From Microbacterium mitrae (GTDB lineage Bacteria; Actinomycetota; Actinomycetes; Actinomycetales; Microbacteriaceae): a DNA stretch of 64,000 nt. This document shows positions 29,095 through 36,432 of the stretch, one piece after another; the stretch's first letter is position 1; every line of letters starts with the position of its first letter. The translations under genes and the position numbers were made by a program. Where the stretch lies: contig NZ_VRSW01000002.1 of the NCBI RefSeq assembly GCF_008017445.1, forward strand, positions 434,001-498,000, read 5' to 3'. The notes beneath the pieces were generated by a model. It saw nothing but the letters and a program-made list of their open reading frames with translations. It made no database searches and was not told the DNA's origin.

Positions 29095-32000
29095 GTGGCG
29101 CGCCGCCGGGTCGATCTGCGTTTGGTTCCGGTCGCGCTTGGTGCGTGGGCGGCAGGAATCGCCGCAATCATGGTTCCGCACTCCGCGTGGCTGATCGCCG
29201 CCGGTTGCGGCTGCTTGGCAGCACTGATGCTGGCGTTCGCCTTGCTCGGCAACCGAGCATCGATGTCGGTGCTGGTGATCGCGCTGGCCGCGGCCGGGGT
29301 CGTGGCGGGCCAGGTCGCCGTTGTTGCCCCGCACCGGGCGGCCGCGGCAGCCGTCGAATGGCTCGACGGGCAACTGGCGACTGTGACGTCCAAGGTGGAG
29401 CCGGCTACGGGCGGCGGCTGGCGGTTCGAAGCAACGGCCACGTTGGCCGACTCGCCCGCACCGATCGCGGTATTCATGCGTGACGAACGGCCGCCGGGGC
29501 TGGACATGGGAGCGGTTATTCGGCTTACGGGTAAGACGGCGGAACCATTTGCCGGGCAACGCGCGGTGACGCGTGTGATCTCCGCCGGTGCGCCCGAGGT
29601 GTTGGCGCCGCCCGGAGGCATATTGAGCGTTGCGGCGAATCTGCGCCACGATCTCTCGGCCATGGCCTCACGCTTTCCGGGGCGTGGCGCTGAGCTGATA
29701 CCCGGTCTCGCGGTCGGTGACACCACGATTGTGAGCGAAGAACTCGACGCGCAAATGACGCAATCGTCGCTGTCGCATCTCACCGCGGTAAGCGGCGCGA
29801 ATTGCGCCATCATTACCGGGGTGGCTTTCTGGCTGGCGGCGCTGTGCGGCGCGCGGCGCGGGGTTCGCGTGATGTTCGCTGTTGTGGTGTTGAGCGGATT
29901 CATCATTCTGGTGACGCCCGAGCCCAGCGTGATTCGGGCGGGCGCAATGGCGGCAGGCGCCATGTTGGCGTTGCTGCTCGGACGCGCCCGCGCTGGCGTG
30001 CCGATTCTCGCGCTTGCTGTCGCCGTGTTGCTGATTGCCGACCCATGGTTGGCAACATCCATCGGATTCGCTCTCTCCGTTGCCGCGACCGGAGCGCTTC
30101 TCCTGCTGGCTGGACCGCTCGCGAAAAAGCTGGAGGTCGTGATGCCTGCGCCACTCGCTCTCGCCGTCGCGGTTCCGCTGGCAGCTCAGCTGGCGTGCGC
30201 ACCCATCATCATTCTCATCGACCCGCACATTTCCCTCATCGGCACGCTGGCCAACCTCATCGCCGCACCGGCTGCACCTATTGCGACCGTCATCGGCCTG
30301 ATGGCATGCCTGCTGGCCATGGTTCCGTTCGTCGGTCTCGCACTCGCCGCAATCGCGTGGGTGCCAGCCACGTGGATTGCGACGGTGGCCGACGTTGCAA
30401 CGCGGGTTCCGAGCGGGCGCATGGCATGGCCAGACGGCATCGGCGGTGCCATCCTGCTCGCAGTGGTGACGGCGGCGGCGATTGTCGCCCTGTTGTCGAA
30501 CGAGACCCGGTGGCGTTTGTTGGCCGCAACAACGGTGGCTGCAACGATCGCGTCGGGGCTGGGCCTGGTGGCGGTCCGAACGATGATCGCGCCGCAGGCG
30601 GTGCCAGACGGGTGGGCAATCGCGGCATGCGATGTTGGGCAGGGTGATGCGATCGTCATTCGTGCTGGTGATCAGGTGGCGTTGATTGATACCGGCGTCG
30701 AGCCCGCGCCATTAGGTCAGTGTCTTGAACTTCTCCAGGTCTCTCACATCGATCTGCTTGTTCTCACGCACTTTGACCTCGATCACGTTGGTGGTACCGA
30801 CGCCGTGGTGGGGCGGGTCGCCACCGTGCTGCATGGCCCCGTTCCGGACGCGATGGCGCAGAACCGGCTGGACGATCTTCGCGCCGGCGGAGCGCAGGCG
30901 ATGTTGGCGCAGGCCGGAACCACCGGGCGGCTCGGTGAGGCACGTTGGGAGGTGTTGTGGCCGAGCGCCGGCGCTTCACCCGGCAATGATGCCAGCGTGG
31001 TGTGGGAGGTCAGCGGCGGCGGGGTTCCTCGTTCCCTGTTTCTCGGGGATCTCTCCGCCGAGGCGCAACAGGGTTTGCTTGCCACGGGTTCCGTTCGCGG
31101 CCCTTACGACGTGGTCAAAGTCGCGCACCACGGCAGTGCCGATCAAGAGCCCAGGCTGTATGAGGAGGCCGAGGCCGCCGTTGCGCTGATTGGTGTGGGG
31201 GAGAACGATTACGGTCACCCGCGTCAGGAGATTCTCGATATTCTCGCCGCTACCGGCGCCGCCGTCTTCCGCACCGACATCGACGCAACCATCACCGTCT
31301 CCGCTCTCGATGAGGGGCTCGGTATTTGGCGCCAACGCGAGCGCACACCTCGTCGCACCCCGCGCCGCCTGCCGCGCCGCATGTCTCGTCGTGCCCGCGC
31401 GCCAGCGAGCCTAGGAAGGTGGCGCCGGGAGGCCGCGAGGTGTGGCGCCGCGAGCCGTGAGTTCGTCATTGATGCGTTGCTGCCAGCCGCCCCGCGGGCC
31501 TCGCCAATGGCGCTCAGCACCGCCCGGTTCCGCCAGTGCATCGAAGAATCGACCGGTCGACGGTGGGAGGGTGATGTTCCACGCGATGCCGGACCATGCT
31601 CCGCCGTCGTTCATAAGAGCCTGCGTGGTGGCTGCCAGTCGCTCATCCTGCTCACGTTCGAGACGGCGATCCAGCTGCGCTCGACGCGCCCACAACCCGA
31701 CGCTGTAGTCGTGCGCGAACGCTGCCCACGACGTACAATACTCGCGCAGTGCGGTGGCGAGAACGGTGTACGCGTCTGTCGTCTCATCCGCACTCAAGTA
31801 CTCCGCGCGATGCCCCAACTCCACCAGGGCTGCGAACCGCGCGAGTTCTTCGACCGCGAGATTAGCCGTGAGAAGACCCCGCTCATTGCGCCGCGTTCGT
31901 GTGAGCAACCAGTGGAGCTCCTCGGCCTGAGTGGCGATCGGCCGATCGGCGCCTCGCTCCTTGCGGGTCTTGCGCCACCAATGCCAGCGCGCCTTCAGCG

Positions 32001-32502
32001 CGGCCCACCTGCGCATGCGGGCAAAGCGGGCAATTTGCGCCTCCACCTGGTCGGTGTCATGCAGCGCGAGGCGATCATGCAGCGCGTCCAACAGGTGCGC
32101 CCGCGAATACACCCGCCACGGTCGTCCCTCCAGCTTCGCGCGAGTAGCCGTGGCGTCTGCCGCACGTGTTGCCGCGATACCGTCGACAATCTCCGCGACA
32201 GCCTCACCCCAGGTGACCGGGAGGGTTTCATCGCTCTGGTTCGGCCGCATTCGCTTCATCCCGCTGAGTCTATGTGGGCGGTTACGCCGCGATGCGACGG
32301 AGGATGGGGTCAGCGATGGCGCGGACGGGAGTGCACAGCGTCTGCCCGAGCGAGCGAAACGCGTCGTCTCGGTTGGAGAAATGCCCGTAGTCGGCACGCA
32401 CAAATCGGGAAAGGTCAAAGGGGCTGTCGGCGCTGTGGCCATCCCAATCAATCGCGCACCGACCGACCGCCTCAAACAGCGTCTCGGCGCCGTGATTGGT
32501 GA
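29095..32502 (+). CDS. comEC: ComEC/Rec2 DNA-uptake channel with anomalous open C-terminal extension
   Basis: Start GTG 29095. The N-terminal membrane and OB-like region is followed by the Competence domain (SHLTAVSGANCAIITGVAF) and a metallo-beta-lactamase-like domain (LTHFDLDHVGGTDAV, VKVAHHGSADQEP, GENDYGHP). The family fold ends near residue 745 (EGLGIWRQ, about 31330). An Arg-rich stretch (PRRTPRRLPRRMSRRAR) then follows. The frame has no stop until 32502, so residues ~770-1135 are the exact in-register antisense of the DUF1266 gene. That part is probably not authentic ComEC. A lost stop, a sequencing frameshift, or true readthrough are the options. Confidence 0.75.
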   Translation: MARRRVDLRLVPVALGAWAAGIAAIMVPHSAWLIAAGCGCLAALMLAFALLGNRASMSVLVIALAAAGVVAGQVAVVAPHRAAAAAVEWLDGQLATVTSKVEPATGGGWRFEATATLADSPAPIAVFMRDERPPGLDMGAVIRLTGKTAEPFAGQRAVTRVISAGAPEVLAPPGGILSVAANLRHDLSAMASRFPGRGAELIPGLAVGDTTIVSEELDAQMTQSSLSHLTAVSGANCAIITGVAFWLAALCGARRGVRVMFAVVVLSGFIILVTPEPSVIRAGAMAAGAMLALLLGRARAGVPILALAVAVLLIADPWLATSIGFALSVAATGALLLLAGPLAKKLEVVMPAPLALAVAVPLAAQLACAPIIILIDPHISLIGTLANLIAAPAAPIATVIGLMACLLAMVPFVGLALAAIAWVPATWIATVADVATRVPSGRMAWPDGIGGAILLAVVTAAAIVALLSNETRWRLLAATTVAATIASGLGLVAVRTMIAPQAVPDGWAIAACDVGQGDAIVIRAGDQVALIDTGVEPAPLGQCLELLQVSHIDLLVLTHFDLDHVGGTDAVVGRVATVLHGPVPDAMAQNRLDDLRAGGAQAMLAQAGTTGRLGEARWEVLWPSAGASPGNDASVVWEVSGGGVPRSLFLGDLSAEAQQGLLATGSVRGPYDVVKVAHHGSADQEPRLYEEAEAAVALIGVGENDYGHPRQEILDILAATGAAVFRTDIDATITVSALDEGLGIWRQRERTPRRTPRRLPRRMSRRARAPASLGRWRREAARCGAASREFVIDALLPAAPRASPMALSTARFRQCIEESTGRRWEGDVPRDAGPCSAVVHKSLRGGCQSLILLTFETAIQLRSTRPQPDAVVVRERCPRRTILAQCGGENGVRVCRLIRTQVLRAMPQLHQGCEPREFFDREISREKTPLIAPRSCEQPVELLGLSGDRPIGASLLAGLAPPMPARLQRGPPAHAGKAGNLRLHLVGVMQREAIMQRVQQVRPRIHPPRSSLQLRASSRGVCRTCCRDTVDNLRDSLTPGDREGFIALVRPHSLHPAESMWAVTPRCDGGWGQRWRGRECTASARASETRRLGWRNARSRHAQIGKGQRGCRRCGHPNQSRTDRPPQTASRRRDW
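31411..32259 (-). CDS. DUF1266 domain protein
   Basis: A 282-aa soluble protein. I start at ATG 32259 (MKRMRPNQSDETLPVTWGEA). ATG 32250 is an alternative. The C-terminal half matches the DUF1266 pattern: EELHWLLTRTRRN, LAVEELARFAALVELGHRAE, YLSADETTDAY, then the W-x2-F-x3-Y-x2-G core in SWAAFAHDYSVGLWARR. No enzymatic motif is visible. DUF1266 has no established function. It is the last gene of the arsR unit, 22 nt after the transglutaminase-like gene, and lies entirely opposite the comEC extension. Confidence 0.75.
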   Translation of the reverse strand: MKRMRPNQSDETLPVTWGEAVAEIVDGIAATRAADATATRAKLEGRPWRVYSRAHLLDALHDRLALHDTDQVEAQIARFARMRRWAALKARWHWWRKTRKERGADRPIATQAEELHWLLTRTRRNERGLLTANLAVEELARFAALVELGHRAEYLSADETTDAYTVLATALREYCTSWAAFAHDYSVGLWARRAQLDRRLEREQDERLAATTQALMNDGGAWSGIAWNITLPPSTGRFFDALAEPGGAERHWRGPRGGWQQRINDELTARGATPRGLPAPPS

Positions 32503-33010
32503 ACGTGGTTCCGCCGCGGCACCCGATCGGGCCGAACAGCTCTGATGCCGAACGCCAGCCATCAACGCCAAACTCCGGCCACACCAGAAGCACGCGGTCT
32601 GGCATCGCGAATGCGAGACGGGGAAACCGTGGATACCAGAATGATCGGTCGATCAACAGCGCCCGCACCCGGGTGGCAACGCCGATGGAACGGGAGACGC
32701 TCTCCAGAATTGCCAGCCGTTGGCTGCAGGAACCATAGCCGCGGGAGAGCGTGCGCGAAGCGGGCGTGTTCTCCTCCATCGCGTAGACGGCGCGCACCTC
32801 ATCGCGGATGATGGCGTGGGCGGACTCAAGCACGGCGAGCGCCTCGGGGGAGTGCGCTGCGTTTCGGGCGCGCTCGGTCAGGCGCTCGATGGGCGCGGAA
32901 CCGTGATCCAGAATGCGCGTCGGTGCCGTCGACCCCGGCTTCGTGTCGGTGGCGTCGTTCGCAGCATTCGTGCGGCGATACCACGGCGTGAGGAGGGTGT
33001 TGAGGCTCAC
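32282..33010 (-). CDS. Transglutaminase-like domain protein
   Basis: A 242-aa protein with GTG start at 33010 overlapping the arsR stop (GTGA). The central part resembles a transglutaminase/protease-like core: SRGYGSCSQRLAILESVSRS (candidate nucleophile C95), then GVATRVRALLIDRSFW. The usual catalytic His position reads PDRVLLVWPEFGVDGW, where I see Arg instead of His, so activity is uncertain. There is no signal peptide or membrane segment. Neighbours suggest an ArsR-controlled unit. The family call rests on motif similarity only. Confidence 0.65.
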   Translation of the reverse strand: MSLNTLLTPWYRRTNAANDATDTKPGSTAPTRILDHGSAPIERLTERARNAAHSPEALAVLESAHAIIRDEVRAVYAMEENTPASRTLSRGYGSCSQRLAILESVSRSIGVATRVRALLIDRSFWYPRFPRLAFAMPDRVLLVWPEFGVDGWRSASELFGPIGCRGGTTFTNHGAETLFEAVGRCAIDWDGHSADSPFDLSRFVRADYGHFSNRDDAFRSLGQTLCTPVRAIADPILRRIAA

Positions 33011-33354
33011 GCGCTGGCCGCCTCTTCGAAAGCAGCTGGGGTTGTGGTTCCTCGTCGCTTGCGAACCTCCCGCAGCACAATTCGCTCAGGGCAGACCGTG
33101 GAGAGAAAATCGCCCACCGACAGGGCCAACCGCTCGCCGACCAACGAGTAGAGGATGCGGTTGGCATCACGTCGCTCCGTCACGAGTCCTGCCTGACGAA
33201 GCACCGCGAGGTGGCGCGAGATTGTGGGCCCGGTGGCGTTGAACTTAGACGCGATTTCACCAGCAGCCAGCTCGCCATTCTTGAGATCTTGCAGAATCTG
33301 ACGGCGCGTTGGGTGCGCCAGCGCCGCGAAAATTTCGGTTGCCGAATCGGTCAT
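33007..33354 (-). CDS. ArsR/SmtB-family transcriptional repressor
   Basis: A 115-aa winged-helix protein: ALAHPTRRQILQDLKNGE, then AGEIASKFNATGPTISRHLA (recognition helix), VLRQAGLVTERRDANRILYS (wing). No Cys-rich metal site of the SmtB type is seen. The single Cys (STVCPE) is near the C-terminus. This points to the SdpR-like, non-metal autorepressor subgroup. TATATT (complement of 33362-33367) ends 7 nt before ATG 33354 and lies in a palindromic operator. It is the first gene of a three-gene minus-strand unit. Confidence 0.93.
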   Translation of the reverse strand: MTDSATEIFAALAHPTRRQILQDLKNGELAAGEIASKFNATGPTISRHLAVLRQAGLVTERRDANRILYSLVGERLALSVGDFLSTVCPERIVLREVRKRRGTTTPAAFEEAASA

Positions 33355-33359
33355 GCTTT

Positions 33360-33379
33360 GCAATATAGCACTATTGCTA
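33360..33379 (-). promoter_or_regulatory. Operator/promoter of the arsR unit
   Basis: Two overlapping inverted repeats: GCAATA-n6-TATTGC (33360-33377) and TAGCA-ctat-TGCTA (33366-33379). They cover the -10-like TATATT of arsR. This placement fits negative autoregulation by the ArsR protein (inference). Confidence 0.65.
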
Positions 33380-33447
33380 AGTAGGCAACAGGGACCTCAT
33401 CGCCGATATCGCCGCACCGTGTCCGTGACCAACGGTAGTCTCGGTGT

Positions 33448-34512
33448 ATGACTCCTGCACCGCGTCGGCCCGCAGCAAAAGCCCCCGCGTCGGCCATTCC
33501 GCAGGTGTCGTGGCGTCGGCCACAGCCCGCACCTATTGTGCTGGTGTCTGGCCCAGAAGAAGTGTGCGCCGAACGCGCCATTGCGGGCATTCGAGCATAT
33601 TTGCGCGCCGAAGATCCCTCTCTTGAGGTTTCCGACGTGCGCGCCGACGACTATGAGGCCGGCACTCTCCTTGCCCTCACATCGCCCTCGTTGTTCGGAG
33701 AGCCGCGGCTCGTGCGTGTTGCTGGCGTCGAGAAATGCAGTGACGCCTTTTTGGCTGAGGCGCTTGCGTATCTTGAGAATCCGCAAGATGGCGCGACGGT
33801 CATTCTTCGGCATACCGGCGCGAGCGTGCGCGGCAAGAAGCTCCTTGACGCCATTCGCGCGGGGGCCGGGCGAGGCATCGAGATTGCCTGCCCCGCGATC
33901 ACGAAAGACGACGAGCGTGTTGACTTCGCGCGCGGCGAGTTTGCGGCCGCTGAAAAGAAGATCACTCCCAATGCGCTGCGCGTGCTCGTCGCCGCGTTTG
34001 CGTCAGATGTCACTGAGCTTGCCGCCGCCTGTCAGCAGCTGATCGCCGATGTGCCGGGGGAAATCACCGAAGAGATCGTCGAAAAGTATTACGGCGGGCG
34101 CGTCGAGGTGACGGCGTTCGCGGTCGCCGATTTCGCGATCGCCGGCAACCTGTCGCAGGCCCTCGCGACCCTGCGTCATGCGCTGTCCTCCGGAGTCGAC
34201 CCGGTGCCGATGGTTGCCGCCATCGCGATGAAGATGCGTGGCATCGCGCGTGTTGCGGGTTCCGATCAGAGCGATCAGGCGCTGGCTGCGCGATGGAACA
34301 TGAAGGACTGGCAGGTGCGCCGGGCGCGTGGCGAAGCGCGTGGGTGGAGCAACCTGTCGCTGGGCCTCGCCATTCAGGCGGCCGCCCGCGCCGATGCCGA
34401 AGTGAAGGGCGCCTCTCGTGATCCGATCTTCGCGCTCGAACGCCTCGTGACGGTGATTGCCACACGGGCGCCGTACGGGTGGGATCCGCACACCCGCCGC
34501 ACAGCCCTATAG
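33448..34512 (+). CDS. holA: DNA polymerase III delta subunit HolA
   Basis: Clamp-loader wrench subunit of 354 aa. After a basic N-terminal tail of ~25 residues come the AAA+ like segment (IVLVSGPEEVCAERAIAGI), LFGEPRLVRV, the conserved CPAITKDDERVDF, and the C-terminal collar helices (GDP-type HALSSGVDPVPMVAAIAMKMRG). TAGTCT (33436-33441) ends 6 nt before the ATG. In actinobacteria holA normally follows comEC directly. Here the arsR unit intervenes. Confidence 0.93.
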   Translation: MTPAPRRPAAKAPASAIPQVSWRRPQPAPIVLVSGPEEVCAERAIAGIRAYLRAEDPSLEVSDVRADDYEAGTLLALTSPSLFGEPRLVRVAGVEKCSDAFLAEALAYLENPQDGATVILRHTGASVRGKKLLDAIRAGAGRGIEIACPAITKDDERVDFARGEFAAAEKKITPNALRVLVAAFASDVTELAAACQQLIADVPGEITEEIVEKYYGGRVEVTAFAVADFAIAGNLSQALATLRHALSSGVDPVPMVAAIAMKMRGIARVAGSDQSDQALAARWNMKDWQVRRARGEARGWSNLSLGLAIQAAARADAEVKGASRDPIFALERLVTVIATRAPYGWDPHTRRTAL

Positions 34513-35106
34513 CGTCACTGCCCTCTCCGGCCCGATCGCGCAGCGGGGGACCGAGTTGTGTGCTGTGGTGCCGGAGCTTGTGTGTCGTGGTTGCGGTGTC
34601 TGTGTGTCGTGGTCCCGGGGTTTGTCGTGTGTCGGAACTGTGGCGCTGTGTGCCGCGACCCGCCGCGTAATTTTCACATTGGTCACATGGCTTCCGACGC
34701 ACGGTGACGCTCGCGGCGCCCTCGTGCGCTGCGCGACGACCTTTGCGGCGTCGGGTTGTGGGTACGTGCGGGCGGGCCGCCGGATTGCGGCTTTCGGTTG
34801 TGGCGGCGTGTGGCGCACCGAAACCTGTCGGGCGGAGCGGCAGCCCGACGGTAGACCTTCGTATTTTCGTTGGCTGGCGTCGGGAGCGCTGTGGCTGGTG
34901 GGGCGGAATTGCGGCGTGTCGCGTGTCGCACGGTGACTCTTCCGACGTCGCGCAAAGCAGCGGGGTGGCACCGGCGCGGCTGACGCTGAGAGGGGACCGG
35001 GGCGGAACCGGTGTTGCTCGCTCAAAAGGGGCGGGGCGTTTCGTCTCGCGTTGCTCGCTCAAGGGCAGGCGTTTCGCCGTGCTCGATCAGCGCCAGCGCG
35101 GGAATG
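34513..35106. other. Gene-free, GT-skewed intergenic region between holA and rpsT
   Basis: About 600 nt without a convincing gene. The first part is strongly T/G-rich on the plus strand, with repeated GTGTGTCGTGG (about 34578-34620). GCACGGTGAC recurs around 34699 and 34928. Open frames on both strands encode low-complexity Arg/Pro/Thr proteins with no family resemblance. The 3' end carries the CGTTTCG...TTGCTCGCTCAA repeats. It could be a decayed gene or a noncoding transcript. I cannot decide. Confidence 0.6.
35013..35090. repeat. Short direct repeats resembling a dispersed Microbacteriaceae intergenic repeat
   Basis: GTTGCTCGCTCAA occurs at 35013-35025 and 35050-35062. The second copy is preceded by CGTTTCGTCTCGC (35037-35049). 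A degraded third copy (CGTTTCGCCGTGCTCGATCAG) follows from about 35070. On the other strand they read TTGAGCGAGCAAC then GCGAGACGAAACG, like a repeat family I recall from related genomes. Confidence 0.6.
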
Positions 35107-35141
35107 CAGAACGCCCGCCCCCGAGGGGAGCGGGCGTTCTG
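35107..35141 (-). terminator. Terminator after rpsT
   Basis: A perfect 12-bp stem CAGAACGCCCGC / GCGGGCGTTCTG (35107-35118, 35130-35141) lies 14 nt beyond the rpsT stop on the minus strand. Confidence 0.8.
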
Positions 35142-35154
35142 AGAAAAGCTGGGC

Positions 35155-35415
35155 TTAGAGTGCCGAAACCTTCTTGGCGATAGCCGACTTGCGGTTAGCG
35201 CCCTGGTTCGAGTGGATGACACCCTTGCTGACGGCCTTGTCGAGCTTCTTCGAAGCGAGCTTCAGTGCCGACTCAGCAGCTGCCTTGTCACCCGAGGCGA
35301 TTGCCTCGTTGGTGCGGCGCACAGCGGTGCGGAGCTCCGACTTCACGGCCTTGTTACGCTCGCGAGCCTTCTCGTTGGTCTTGTTGCGCTTGATCTGCGA
35401 CTTGATGTTTGCCAC
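35155..35415 (-). CDS. rpsT: 30S ribosomal protein S20
   Basis: Small basic primary 16S rRNA-binding protein of 86 aa. It begins [20 protein letters not shown] and ends [15 protein letters not shown], both diagnostic. Start at GTG 35415. A -10-like TAGAGT on the minus strand (35524-35529) would give a leader of roughly 100 nt, compatible with translational autoregulation known for S20 in other bacteria. The rpsT-lepA neighbourhood is conserved, here separated by two minus-strand genes. Confidence 0.97.
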   Translation of the reverse strand: MANIKSQIKRNKTNEKARERNKAVKSELRTAVRRTNEAIASGDKAAAESALKLASKKLDKAVSKGVIHSNQGANRKSAIAKKVSAL

Positions 35416-35593
35416 GTGTGGTCAGACTTTCGTTCCAGTTGGACGGTTTGAAGTGCCAAGTGGCAAGGAGAGGGCTGCCGCTCGGCGGACGTGAGGGAAG
35501 ACCCACACGCAAGCCAAGAGCCAACTCTATCAGCAATCCGTCCGGCGCGCGATTCGACGCCGTCGTGTCAGAAAACCCGCAGGAAACGAAACT

Positions 35594-36358
35594 TCAGGAG
35601 GCAAATGATCCTGACGCGGCGCGTTGGTGTTGCAAGGTCACGATGGCGAGGCGCATGGCGGCGTTGAACGCGGCAGGGCGCATGGCGGAGACGAGGTGCG
35701 ATGTGCGCGGAACCACGATGAGCTCCGAGCCGGGCACCAACTTTGTGAAGAGCTTTTCAGAGACCCGCAACTGGTCGTATTGCCCATTGACGAACCAGGT
35801 CGGAACCGTGATGCGACCAAGAGCGGCGCGCAGGTCGAGTGCGGCAAGGCTGCGCAGGGCGGTATCTTGCGCGGCGAGTGCATAACCGCCAGCACCAAAG
35901 TCGTCTCGCGTTTCTGCTGGCAGGGTGGCGGCCAGCATGCGTTTGGTGAGCCACATGCCTTTGTCTGGCAGGTTGTTGAAGGTTCCCGCCAGGGCGCGGT
36001 AGGTTGCGAGAGCCGCACCACGCGGAAACGCGGTGCAGGAGGCCGCGAGAAAGCCAGCGACGGGTGGGGCGGGATCATTGCCGACATACGCCGTACACAC
36101 CAGTCCGCCCATCGAATGCCCGACGAGCAAGACGGGTGCTCGCGTCGCGGCATCTTTTACGGCACGGTCGATGGTGCCCAACGCTTCGCTCAACGTAAAC
36201 GGCTCAGCCATACGCGTTCCGTGCCCCGGAAGATCGACGGCCGTAACGCCGACTCCCAGCTCCCGCAGATACGCGACCTGCGCCCGCCACATCGTCGCCG
36301 AGGTGCGGATGCCGTGCACCAGCACGACTTCGATGCCTGGTTCTGTCACCCCACTCAT
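35594..36358 (-). CDS. Alpha/beta hydrolase
   Basis: A 254-aa single-domain hydrolase with the oxyanion region VVLVHGIRTS, DLPGHGTRM, nucleophile elbow GHSMGG (S82), an acid in NGQYDQLR, and catalytic His in RTSHLVS. The substrate is unknown. TATTGT (complement of 36365-36370) ends 6 nt before the ATG, so it probably has its own leaderless promoter. That promoter lies just beyond the terminator of the upstream nuclease gene. Confidence 0.9.
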   Translation of the reverse strand: MSGVTEPGIEVVLVHGIRTSATMWRAQVAYLRELGVGVTAVDLPGHGTRMAEPFTLSEALGTIDRAVKDAATRAPVLLVGHSMGGLVCTAYVGNDPAPPVAGFLAASCTAFPRGAALATYRALAGTFNNLPDKGMWLTKRMLAATLPAETRDDFGAGGYALAAQDTALRSLAALDLRAALGRITVPTWFVNGQYDQLRVSEKLFTKLVPGSELIVVPRTSHLVSAMRPAAFNAAMRLAIVTLQHQRAASGSFAS

Positions 36359-36377
36359 GCGACCACAATAAATGCAC

Positions 36378-36418
36378 GATTGCCCGCACGGCGAAAACTT
36401 TTCACCGTGCGGGCAATC
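36378..36418 (-). terminator. Terminator after the nuclease gene
   Basis: A perfect 14-bp stem GATTGCCCGCACGG / CCGTGCGGGCAATC (36378-36391, 36405-36418). On the minus strand it is followed by GTGCATTTATT. Confidence 0.9.
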
Positions 36419-36432
36419 GTGTTATGCCGTTG

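Noticed and set aside
32260..32571. N-terminal extension of the DUF1266 gene to 32571
   Set aside because: It would overlap the transglutaminase-like gene on the same strand by about 290 nt, and the added residues are unlike the rest of the protein.
34064..35062. Minus-strand frame covering the holA 3' half and the holA-rpsT gap, beginning MSEQRETKRPAPF
   Set aside because: The start lies in a short repeat that also starts another frame at 35025. The translation is low-complexity Thr/Pro/Arg and overlaps real holA coding sequence.
34457..35183. Plus-strand frames at 34457-34936 and 34704-35183
   Set aside because: Arg/Gly/Cys-rich translations without family resemblance. The second runs over the rpsT terminator and coding end.
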